A stretch of DNA of 21,377 bases from JALQTD01 sp964390365 (GTDB lineage: Bacteria; Bacteroidota; Bacteroidia; Flavobacteriales_D; Sanyastnellaceae): assembly GCA_964390365.1 (NCBI GenBank), contig CAYMHW010000039.1, positions 1 through 21,377 of the forward strand. The letters run 5' to 3'. How positions within the stretch are numbered: position 1 is the stretch's first letter; every line of letters starts with the position of its first letter. Positions 7,263 through 14,549 of the stretch are shown piece after piece. The position numbers and the translations under genes were made by a program. The notes below the pieces were generated by a model. The model ran no database searches, was not told the DNA's origin, and was given only the letters and a program-made list of their open reading frames with translations.

Positions 7263-9115
7263 TCCATCCCCATTACGACGTCATCGTCGTCGGCGCCGGA
7301 CACGCCGGCAACGAAGCCGCTGCCGCTGCAGCCAACCTTGGCGCCCACACCCTCCTGATTACGATGAACATGGGCGTCATCGGCCAAATGTCCTGCAACC
7401 CAGCGATGGGCGGCATCGCAAAGGGCCAAATCGTCCGTGAAATCGATGCCCTCGGCGGCTACTCCGGCATCGTCAGCGACGAAAGCGCCATCCAGTTTCG
7501 CATGCTCAACCGCTCCAAAGGCCCCGCCATGTGGAGCCCTCGAACGCAAAACGATCGCATGCTCTTTGCACAATCATGGCGCATGCACCTCGAGTCGATT
7601 CCACACCTCGACTTCATGCAAGACATGGTCAATGGACTCCTCATCGAGCAACATCGGGTTGTGGGCGTGCGCACCGGGATGGGCCATGCAATCCGTTCAA
7701 AAAGCGTCGTCGTCACAGCCGGAACGTTCCTGAATGGGGTGATGCACATCGGTGAGAAACAGTTTGGAGGAGGACGAAGCGGTGAACGAGCTTCAGAGGG
7801 CATCACCGAGCAACTCGTCACCTTGGGATTCAGCGCGGATCGGATGAAAACGGGAACTCCACCGCGGGTGGATGGCCGGAGTTTGGACTATTCCGTAATG
7901 GAGGAACAACCCGGGGACGAGAACCCCCAACGCTTCAGTTTTCTCGACACGCCCCGCCTAACGAAGCAACGCAGCTGCCACATCACGTACACCAACACGG
8001 AAGTACACGACCTGCTGCGCACTGGGTTCGACCGTTCTCCCATGTTCAATGGGCGCATTCAAGGCCTCGGCCCACGCTACTGCCCCAGCATCGAAGACAA
8101 AATCGATCGCTTCGCAGACAAGGACGCCCATCAAATCTTCGTGGAGCCAGAAGGCTGGAACACCGTTGAAGTCTACGTGAATGGGTTTTCAACGTCGCTT
8201 CCGGAGGAAGTTCAGGTCGCGGCGCTTCGTTCCGTTCGTGGATTTGAGCACGTCAAGTTTTTCCGCCCAGGCTACGCAGTTGAATACGACTTCTTCCACC
8301 CGACGCAACTTCACCACAGCTTGGAAACTCGGGAGGTCCAAGGCCTCTATTTTGCAGGCCAAATCAACGGAACCACCGGCTACGAAGAAGCGGCGTCACA
8401 GGGGTTGATGGCAGGCATCAACGCGGCACGTTCCACGTGGAACCAACCTCCCATCGTGTTGAACCGCGACCAAGCATACATCGGTGTGCTCATCGACGAC
8501 CTTGTTACCAAAGGGACGAAAGAGCCTTACCGAATGTTCACGAGCCGAGCTGAATTCCGCATCCTCCTCCGACAAGACAATGCAGATGAACGCCTCACCC
8601 CATTGGCCGAAGAAATGGGATTGGCGAAAGAAGAACGCCTCCGTAGATTCCACGAAAAGAAAGCCGCACTCAACTCCCTAAGCAAAGAGCTGAGTCAACG
8701 ATCCGTCGAGCCCACCGAAGTCAATGCGTTCCTGGAATCGAAAGGGAGCCAGCCCATCAAACAAAAAGTCCGTGCCCACTCCCTCGCAACGCGGCCGCAA
8801 GTTGAATTGGAGGAATTGCTCCATCAACTGAATCTTTACGATGAGGACTGGTCGGAGGAAGTGGTTCAATCGGTGAGCATCGAAATCAAGTACGCTGGAT
8901 ACATTGAGAAGGAACGGGAAATGGCGAACAAGCTCAAGCGCTTGGACCACATTGCCATACCCCAAGACTTCAATTTTCATTCCATGTCCTCACTGAGCGC
9001 AGAAGCCAGGGAAAAGCTGAGCGCCATGCGACCTGCCAACCTCGGCATTGCAGGCAGGATCTCGGGCGTATCCCAAAGCGACCTTGCCGTGCTTGTGGTT
9101 CGGTTTGGCCGATGA
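7259..9115 (+). CDS. mnmG: tRNA uridine-5-carboxymethylaminomethyl(34) synthesis enzyme MnmG (GidA)
   Basis: This 618-residue protein matches MnmG over its full length (E. coli 629). With MnmE it uses FAD, methylenetetrahydrofolate and glycine or ammonium to install the cmnm5 or nm5 group on wobble uridine 34 of certain tRNAs. The FAD-binding GAGHAGNEAA (12-21), MSCNPAMGGIAKG, LNRSKGPAMWSPRTQ, GTPPRVDGRS, PRYCPSIEDK and QINGTTGYEEAASQG blocks are all present in order, and the C-terminal helical domain ends normally. I chose the ATG at 7259 (MIHPHYDVIVVGAG), which overlaps the ybeY stop by 4 bases. An in-frame ATG at 7229 would only add 10 residues inside ybeY. The gene contains one parS palindrome (8430-8443) and is followed directly by another. 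In many bacteria mnmG lies near oriC; MnmE is not in this window. Confidence 0.97.
   Translation: MIHPHYDVIVVGAGHAGNEAAAAAANLGAHTLLITMNMGVIGQMSCNPAMGGIAKGQIVREIDALGGYSGIVSDESAIQFRMLNRSKGPAMWSPRTQNDRMLFAQSWRMHLESIPHLDFMQDMVNGLLIEQHRVVGVRTGMGHAIRSKSVVVTAGTFLNGVMHIGEKQFGGGRSGERASEGITEQLVTLGFSADRMKTGTPPRVDGRSLDYSVMEEQPGDENPQRFSFLDTPRLTKQRSCHITYTNTEVHDLLRTGFDRSPMFNGRIQGLGPRYCPSIEDKIDRFADKDAHQIFVEPEGWNTVEVYVNGFSTSLPEEVQVAALRSVRGFEHVKFFRPGYAVEYDFFHPTQLHHSLETREVQGLYFAGQINGTTGYEEAASQGLMAGINAARSTWNQPPIVLNRDQAYIGVLIDDLVTKGTKEPYRMFTSRAEFRILLRQDNADERLTPLAEEMGLAKEERLRRFHEKKAALNSLSKELSQRSVEPTEVNAFLESKGSQPIKQKVRAHSLATRPQVELEELLHQLNLYDEDWSEEVVQSVSIEIKYAGYIEKEREMANKLKRLDHIAIPQDFNFHSMSSLSAEAREKLSAMRPANLGIAGRISGVSQSDLAVLVVRFGR
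8430..8443. promoter_or_regulatory. parS: parS-like partition site 2 (inside mnmG)
   Basis: An exact second copy of GTTCCACGTGGAAC, inside mnmG and read there as Arg-Ser-Thr-Trp-Asn. The reading frame differs from that of site 1, so protein conservation cannot explain the identity of the two copies. Its centre is 1189 bp from site 1. Confidence 0.88.
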
Positions 9116-9131
9116 TGTTCCACGTGGAACA
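9116..9131. promoter_or_regulatory. parS: parS-like partition site 3 (directly after mnmG)
   Basis: The perfect 16-bp palindrome TGTTCCACGTGGAACA starts at the base after the mnmG stop codon (9113-9115). It fits the full parS consensus TGTTNCACGTGNAACA. Its centre is 687 bp from site 2. Being non-coding and the best match, it is the anchor of the three-site cluster. Confidence 0.92.
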
Positions 9132-9324
9132 CGCGCCATCTGACTCGAACGGCGCCAAAATCGCCCCATAGCGCGACTTTCATACACCTGTGGAGTCACA
9201 CCCTGGAAAAAGTAAAATCTTCCGAAATCATAAACAACTGATTCATAACGAATTGCAATCAACGGTACACAGGACACACTCCCCGCAAGACCCAGCCCGT
9301 ACATTTGCACCTAAAATTCACCCC
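9132..9324. promoter_or_regulatory. Intergenic region with aldehyde dehydrogenase promoter element
   Basis: This non-coding stretch contains an AT-rich block at about 9206-9262 and a perfect Bacteroidota -7 element TACATTTG at 9300-9307, 17 bp before the downstream ATG. No TTG or TTTG lies 17-23 bp upstream of it, so only half the promoter is recognisable. I see no terminator hairpin for the mnmG operon here and no convincing DnaA boxes. An in-frame GTG at 9190 would extend the downstream protein by 45 residues of low similarity to the family and would remove this promoter. Confidence 0.4.
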
Positions 9325-10854
9325 ATGGACATTCAAAGCGTACTCAAGACGCTCGGCATCGCCGACACCAACGCCGGAGTCATGATTGGCAAAGAAGCTT
9401 TCGGAAGCGGCGAAATCATCGACTCCATTTCACCCGTAGACGGAAAGCGCATTGCCTCCTTCTCCACCGCCACGGATGAAGAATACGACCGCGCCGTCGC
9501 GGCAGCACAGGCAGCCCAAAAGGAATGGCAACTCATTCCTGCACCCAAGCGCGGTGAAATTGTGCGCCAATTCGGAGACGCCTTGCGCACGTACAAGCAA
9601 GCCCTCGGCACCCTTGTCTCCTATGAAATGGGCAAGAGCCTTCAGGAAGGCCTCGGCGAGGTGCAAGAGATGATCGACATCTGCGACTTCGCCGTTGGGC
9701 AAAGCCGGCAGCTCTATGGCATGACCACCCATTCAGAACGTCCGGATCACCGCATGTTCGAGCAGTACCACCCCATCGGCGTGGTCGGCATCATTTCCGC
9801 ATTCAATTTCCCGGTGGCGGTTTGGTCATGGAATACGGCGCTCGCTTGGATTTGCGGAGATGCCTGCGTTTGGAAGCCGTCTGAGAAATCGGCACTGTGT
9901 TCCATTGCCTGCCAGAACATTTGGAACGAAGTGGCCGAAGCAAACGGGTTGCCAGCAGGGCTGTCCTGCATCGTGAACGGACGGGCCAACGTGGGCGAAG
10001 CGATGAGCAACGACCAGCGGGTTGGATTGGTCAGCGCTACCGGATCGACCCGGATGGGGAAGGCCGTTGCCAAGGCGGTCGCTGGCCGCTTGGGGAAATC
10101 ATTGCTTGAATTGGGCGGAAACAACGCCGTCATCATCACGCCGAATGCAGACCTCAAAATGGTCATTCCCGCGCTCGTCTTTGGTGCCGTTGGTACGTGC
10201 GGACAACGCTGCACCAGCACGCGCCGCCTCATCATCCACGAGAGCGTCTACGATCAGGTCATTCAACACTTGACCTCGGCCTACGGCCAACTTCGCATCG
10301 GTTCACCGTTGGATGAGGCCAACCACGTGGGCCCGCTCTGCGACCAAGATGCAGTCAAGATGTACCTCGATGCATTGCAAGCCGTAACGGATCAAGGTGG
10401 ACGGTTCCTTGTGGAAGGAGGCGTGCTCGAAGGTGCCGGCTATGAAAGCGGTTGCTACGTCAAGCCCGCCATTGCTGAAGCTTCCAACGATCTCCAAATT
10501 GTCCAAAACGAGACGTTTGCTCCCATTCTGTACGTCATGAAGTACAGCACCATTGAGGAAGCCGTGGCCATTCAAAACGGTGTGGTTCAAGGTTTGTCCT
10601 CGGCCATCATGACGAACAACGTCCGCGAATCCGAATACTTCCTCTCTTGCCAAGGCTCCGACTGCGGCATCGCCAACGTCAACATCGGCACGTCCGGTGC
10701 TGAAATTGGTGGGGCGTTTGGAGGCGAAAAAGAGACCGGTGGTGGACGCGAATCGGGTTCCGATGCATGGAAAGCATACATGCGCCGGCAGACGAACACG
10801 ATCAACTACGGCACCACCTTGCCGTTGGCCCAAGGCATCAAATTCGATTTGTAA
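9325..10854 (+). CDS. ALDH7/antiquitin-family aldehyde dehydrogenase (likely aminoadipate-semialdehyde/piperideine-6-carboxylate dehydrogenase)
   Basis: A 509-residue NAD(P)-dependent aldehyde dehydrogenase. The catalytic Cys is at 296 (GTCGQRCTSTRR) and the general-base Glu at 262 (LLELGGNN), with the coenzyme block near 156-190 and TGSTRMGK at 239-246. The C-terminal half closely follows human antiquitin (ALDH7A1): SDCGIANVNIGTSGAEIGG, GGGRESGSDAWKAYMRR and the end LAQGIKFDL. Members oxidise alpha-aminoadipic semialdehyde (in equilibrium with piperideine-6-carboxylate) to aminoadipate in lysine degradation; some handle betaine or other aldehydes. No other lysine-catabolic gene is present, so the substrate is assigned by family. 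I chose the ATG at 9325 (MDIQSVLKTLGI) because it starts the conserved region just after a -7 element. Its stop overlaps the following start codon by one base (TAATG). Confidence 0.93.
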   Translation: MDIQSVLKTLGIADTNAGVMIGKEAFGSGEIIDSISPVDGKRIASFSTATDEEYDRAVAAAQAAQKEWQLIPAPKRGEIVRQFGDALRTYKQALGTLVSYEMGKSLQEGLGEVQEMIDICDFAVGQSRQLYGMTTHSERPDHRMFEQYHPIGVVGIISAFNFPVAVWSWNTALAWICGDACVWKPSEKSALCSIACQNIWNEVAEANGLPAGLSCIVNGRANVGEAMSNDQRVGLVSATGSTRMGKAVAKAVAGRLGKSLLELGGNNAVIITPNADLKMVIPALVFGAVGTCGQRCTSTRRLIIHESVYDQVIQHLTSAYGQLRIGSPLDEANHVGPLCDQDAVKMYLDALQAVTDQGGRFLVEGGVLEGAGYESGCYVKPAIAEASNDLQIVQNETFAPILYVMKYSTIEEAVAIQNGVVQGLSSAIMTNNVRESEYFLSCQGSDCGIANVNIGTSGAEIGGAFGGEKETGGGRESGSDAWKAYMRRQTNTINYGTTLPLAQGIKFDL

Positions 10855-12035
10855 TGAACCACGCCAGGACCACCCTGGCCGCATTGGGAAGCGTCCTCGT
10901 CTTGTTGCTCAACAGCGGCTGTGACGAGGACGCTTCTGCATTGAGGCCTGTGATTTGGACGTTTCACTTGAACGATTCCACATCGCTCGATCTTCATGGA
11001 ACCTACGGGCCCCACGCCATCCAGTTTTACAACGGGCCCGAGACGCTTCACGCCACCCCATTGGGCCCCGATTCCTTTGCCTTGCCCCCGTTCGATGGCA
11101 TCGTTGCTGGGCAGTGGGCGAACGGACAATTTGTGGGCCACTGGACCGACCAACTGCGGACCGACTACCGCATTCGCCTGACGGCTGTGGAAGCCCCTGC
11201 TCCACCGCCAACGAATGAATCCGATGCACCGTGGCAACATTGGAACGCGTACATGCCAGGGAACGACAGCGCATCGTTTGGTACCCTGATGCTCCAAGTG
11301 GACCGGACCCGAATCCAAGGCACCATCGCCACTCCCACCGGGGATTTCAGGCACCTCCACGGCGCACCGCAAGCGGACGGGTCGTGGGAATTCGGGACCT
11401 TTGATGGCGCGCATTTGTACCACTTGAAGACCAGGCCTGCCAAGGACGGCATTTTCGGTACGTTCCACTCCGGCAGCCACTACGCCTCCACCTTTCGAGG
11501 CGAGCACAGGACCGAAGCACCCGATTTAAGCCCCCTTAACGCCCCATTGAAGGATTCAGTTCAATTTGAAGCACACACCCTCGACAGGAGCGGAGAACGC
11601 ATCGCATGGACCCTCGAAAACCTTCCAGCGGAAATCACCGTCATCGACATCATGGGAACTTGGTGTCCCAACTGCCTCGATGAAATCACCCTGCTCAAGC
11701 GACTTTCCGAACAGTACCCCGACATCGCGTTCATGAGCGTCGCCTTCGAGCGAGGAGCAGACCAAGATCCCGATCGCGCTTGGGAACGCATCGAGCGCTA
11801 CCGAAACAACCTCGGAATCACGTGGCCCATGCACCTTGGAGGCCCAGCCAGCAAAGAGAAAGCTGGCCAAGCCTTTCCATTTCTGGAGCGCATAGCCAGC
11901 TTTCCGACGACGGTGTTTGTCCATCGCGACGGCCGCATCCTCACCCATTCCGGCTTCAACGGACCCGCTACCGGCGCCGCCTACGATGAGGAAGTGGACG
12001 CCTTCGAAAAGAACATTCAGTTCTTAATGAATTGA
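10854..12035 (+). CDS. TlpA-like thioredoxin-fold lipoprotein
   Basis: A 393-residue protein. The first 23 residues form a lipoprotein-type signal: basic start, hydrophobic core, then Leu-Asn-Ser-Gly-Cys23. Asn at -3 is not the usual lipobox residue, so lipidation is probable but not certain. Residues about 30-225 are a beta-rich N-terminal domain I cannot name. The C-terminal part from about 235 is a TlpA/ResA-type thioredoxin fold with the redox motif WCPNC (Cys271, Cys274) and the cis-Pro segment FPTTVFV. Relatives act in the periplasm as thiol-disulfide reductases, for example in cytochrome c maturation. I chose the ATG at 10854 because it overlaps the dehydrogenase stop (TAATG) and begins the signal. 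The gene probably shares a transcript with the dehydrogenase and ends 1 bp from the convergent neighbour. Confidence 0.85.
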   Translation: MNHARTTLAALGSVLVLLLNSGCDEDASALRPVIWTFHLNDSTSLDLHGTYGPHAIQFYNGPETLHATPLGPDSFALPPFDGIVAGQWANGQFVGHWTDQLRTDYRIRLTAVEAPAPPPTNESDAPWQHWNAYMPGNDSASFGTLMLQVDRTRIQGTIATPTGDFRHLHGAPQADGSWEFGTFDGAHLYHLKTRPAKDGIFGTFHSGSHYASTFRGEHRTEAPDLSPLNAPLKDSVQFEAHTLDRSGERIAWTLENLPAEITVIDIMGTWCPNCLDEITLLKRLSEQYPDIAFMSVAFERGADQDPDRAWERIERYRNNLGITWPMHLGGPASKEKAGQAFPFLERIASFPTTVFVHRDGRILTHSGFNGPATGAAYDEEVDAFEKNIQFLMN

Positions 12036-12036
12036 A

Positions 12037-14043
12037 TCAACGTTCCGCCGGGAAGTCGTTCTCCCGGTCCACCTGAATCCGCGCATCCCGGTTGACCAAG
12101 TCCCAAGCCGTGTGGAAAATCAACCGACCGATTTCCGCCGTCTTGTCGAACAGGATCTTCTCCGCATCGTCGCCCGGCTTGTGGTAGTCCTCGTGCACGC
12201 CGCTGAAGTAGAAAATCACCGGAATGCCATTCTTCGCAAAGTTGTAATGGTCTGAACGATAGTAGAATCGGTTGGGGTCGTCCGGTGCGTTGAACGTGTA
12301 ATCCAAGGCCAAATCCGTGTACGTGGCGTTCGCCGTTTCGCTGATTTCGTGGAGCTCCGTCGACAACTTGTCGCTGCCAATGAGGTACACGTACCGCTCG
12401 TCATCGCTGTGTGCATCGTCCACTCGGCCGATCATGTCGACGTTGAGGTTGGCAATGGTTTGTTCCAGCGGCCAAACCGGATGATCCGCATACCATTCGG
12501 ATCCGAGCAGACCCTTCTCCTCCCCCACCACCGTCATGAACAGGATGCTCCGGCGGGGACCGTGGCCATCGGCGGCCGCCTGTGCAAACGCCGATGCAAG
12601 TTCGAGCACCGTCACCGTCCCCGAACCGTCGTCGTCCGCGCCGTTGTGGATTTCGCCATCGATGATGCCCACGTGGTCGTAATGCGCAGTGATGACGAGG
12701 AGTTCATCGGCCAAATCCGTGCCCGGCAGGTAGCCCAGCACGTTGTGCGCCGTGATCGGCGTGCGCTGTGCCTCCTGCTGGAACGACCACGTGCCGAGGA
12801 GCCCGCGATCCATCTCGGAAAGCTTTGCTGCGCGGGATTTGAGTTTGGCCAGCGACTTGAAGCCCGCCCAGTCCAACCAGCGCTCCAAGGTTTCCTCCCC
12901 GGTGATGAACAAAGGAAGCGTGACCTCATCGGACTCCGGCGCCTCCTCCCGAACGAGTGTCAGGCTTTCCCGCATCAGCCACGGCTTCATCCGGCTCCGC
13001 AACGTTCCGTAATCGGAGGAAACCACAATCAATCCCGCCGCACCCAACTCCGCCGCAAGGGCACGCTTCGCTTCCGACGATTCCGACCAGCGCTTTTCTT
13101 CAGACGCATCGTTGAAGTAGCCGTCGCCGGAGCGGTCCGTGGGAACGCCAGATAGGACGACTGCGATTTGGCCTTTGACGTCCAAACCCGAATAGTCGTC
13201 CCAGCCCGCCGTCTGCACGCCGTAGCCCGCGAACACCAGCGGGAGGGCGTTCATTTGGCCTGCATCCAAGCCCGGGTAAAACACGAACTCCTCCATGAAA
13301 TTCAGGGAGTCCACCTGCGCCTTCTTCCCGGCCACCACCTGGGCTTGCGCAACCGGGGCTTGGTTCTTATTCAATTGAACCTCTTGGAAATACGTCTCAC
13401 CGTCGTATCGCACCAGTCCCAAATCCGCAAAGTGATCCGCGATGTAGTCCGCTGCCAGCTCCGCTCCCCGAGTCCCCGTTTCCCGACCTTCAAACGCGTC
13501 GCTGGCCAACACTTCAAGGTGGCTCCGCAAATCCTCGGCCCGGATCTCCGAACCGTACAGCACCTGCAACGAATCCTGGGCCATTCCCGTCAAAACTGAA
13601 CAGACCATCGCCACCCACATTCCGGCAATCTTCGCCACCCGCCGCGCATGCCGTCCGCCTTCGAAGCCCGCCTTCAGAAACGCCTCCACGATGTCCAAGG
13701 CCTGCTCGGTGGACACAAACCGCGCAGGAATGCACAGCACATTCGCGTCGTTGTGCTGCCGAGCCAACGCGGCAACCTCCGGCGTCCAGGCAATCCCGGC
13801 GCGCACCGATGCGTGCTTGTTGGCCGTCATGGCCACCCCATTCGCCGATCCGCAAATCAGGATGCCCAATTCCGCATCACCCTGCTCCACATCCGCCGAA
13901 ACCGCGTGCGCAAAATCCGGATAATCCACTGATTCAGAAGAATCTGTACCCCTGTTGATGAATGCGTGATCCGACCCAAATCGATCGATGATGCGCTGCT
14001 TCAGTTCGGGGCCAGCGTGGTCCCCACCGATGGAAATCTGCAT
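12037..14043 (-). CDS. Fusion of ribose-5-phosphate isomerase B and M28-family metallopeptidase
   Basis: One uninterrupted 668-codon frame. Residues 1-140 are a complete RpiB (MQISIGGDHAG, the active-site region LICGSANGVAMTANK with Cys64, HNDANVLCIPAR, ending GGRHARRVAKI). RpiB interconverts ribose- and ribulose-5-phosphate in the cytosol. Residues about 135-157 look like a signal peptide: Arg/Lys-rich, then a hydrophobic stretch ending Gly-Met-Ala-Gln. The remainder is an M28 zinc aminopeptidase with a PA-like insertion. All metal motifs are present: AHYDHVG, GADDDGSG, GEEKGLLGS with the catalytic Glu, NVDMIGR and SDHYNF. No stop separates the halves. Internal starts (GTG at 13638, ATG at 13620) could make a separately exported peptidase. 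I chose the ATG at 14043; an upstream in-frame TTG at 14073 is less likely. Alternatives are a true fusion, dual initiation, or an assembly error that removed an rpiB stop. Confidence 0.88.
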   Translation of the reverse strand: MQISIGGDHAGPELKQRIIDRFGSDHAFINRGTDSSESVDYPDFAHAVSADVEQGDAELGILICGSANGVAMTANKHASVRAGIAWTPEVAALARQHNDANVLCIPARFVSTEQALDIVEAFLKAGFEGGRHARRVAKIAGMWVAMVCSVLTGMAQDSLQVLYGSEIRAEDLRSHLEVLASDAFEGRETGTRGAELAADYIADHFADLGLVRYDGETYFQEVQLNKNQAPVAQAQVVAGKKAQVDSLNFMEEFVFYPGLDAGQMNALPLVFAGYGVQTAGWDDYSGLDVKGQIAVVLSGVPTDRSGDGYFNDASEEKRWSESSEAKRALAAELGAAGLIVVSSDYGTLRSRMKPWLMRESLTLVREEAPESDEVTLPLFITGEETLERWLDWAGFKSLAKLKSRAAKLSEMDRGLLGTWSFQQEAQRTPITAHNVLGYLPGTDLADELLVITAHYDHVGIIDGEIHNGADDDGSGTVTVLELASAFAQAAADGHGPRRSILFMTVVGEEKGLLGSEWYADHPVWPLEQTIANLNVDMIGRVDDAHSDDERYVYLIGSDKLSTELHEISETANATYTDLALDYTFNAPDDPNRFYYRSDHYNFAKNGIPVIFYFSGVHEDYHKPGDDAEKILFDKTAEIGRLIFHTAWDLVNRDARIQVDRENDFPAER

Positions 14044-14549
14044 GGAAAGTTGGTGCTTGTTCGTGGGCTGCAAGGTAATTCACAGCCCTCCGGTGAACAC
14101 CTTCAAAATTCCGTGGAAAGCTGGGGATAACATTTGCTTGACTTCTTCATCGTTTCCACCTAAGCCGACCAACCCCCTCCCCTTCCAAACAATTCAACCG
14201 GTTTCTTCGGACACGTTTTCCCCCAAATCCGTTCACCTTCCCCACATCCAACCGCCTGAAAATTCTCGATGCCCAACGTTACTCACCGCCGTTGAAAAAC
14301 CAGCACCTCATCGATTATCTCATTGAACCTCATGCCCCTCCTTTTCACACCCAACGTGGAGAACTCATCCACCCGTTGTAGACAACTCGAAAAATCAAGC
14401 CGTGACCCGTTCACTTTTCCACCGTTTCAACACGCTAATAGTGACTACTGCTTTCTCTTTTTCAGAAAAAAATTCATCATGCACCATTTGTTGGAAAACG
14501 TTCACGCTCCGCGGTTGGGAGTGTGCGGCAAGCGCGGCATCTTTGAACC
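14044..14549. other. Long G-poor intergenic region; tentative oriC candidate and divergent leader
   Basis: No gene is supported in these 506 bp. From 14161 to 14460 I counted by hand about 37 G and 111 C on the plus strand, and the GC content is lower than in the flanks. DnaA-box-like 9-mers (consensus TTATCCACA) with one to three mismatches lie at 14112-14120 (minus), 14122-14130 (minus, TTATCCCCA, one mismatch), 14152-14160, 14355-14363 (minus), 14365-14373, 14415-14423 and 14490-14498 (minus). None is perfect. The pair at 14355-14373 forms an inverted repeat, and a small palindrome GTTGTAGACAAC lies at 14375-14386. The region is flanked by divergent genes and lies 5-7 kb from three parS sites. 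The alternative is an ordinary divergent promoter region with long leaders. Confidence 0.3.
14515..14545 (+). promoter_or_regulatory. Possible Bacteroidota promoter for the MORN/kinase/regulator operon
   Basis: TTG at 14515-14517, a 20-bp spacer, then CATCTTTG at 14538-14545, which differs by one base from TAnnTTTG. The start codon at 14550 is only 4 bp downstream, so use of this promoter would give a leaderless transcript. The short distance lowers confidence. Confidence 0.3.

Noticed and set aside
12048..12067. An inverted repeat CCGGGA/TCCCGG near the convergent stops of the TlpA-like and RpiB-M28 genes
   Set aside because: There is no T tract after it, and it lies within the 3' coding part of the peptidase, so a terminator call is not supported.
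14044..14073. A TTG start giving the RpiB-M28 protein 10 extra residues
   Set aside because: The ATG at 14043 starts exactly at the conserved RpiB N-terminus (MQISIGGDHAG), as in the family.
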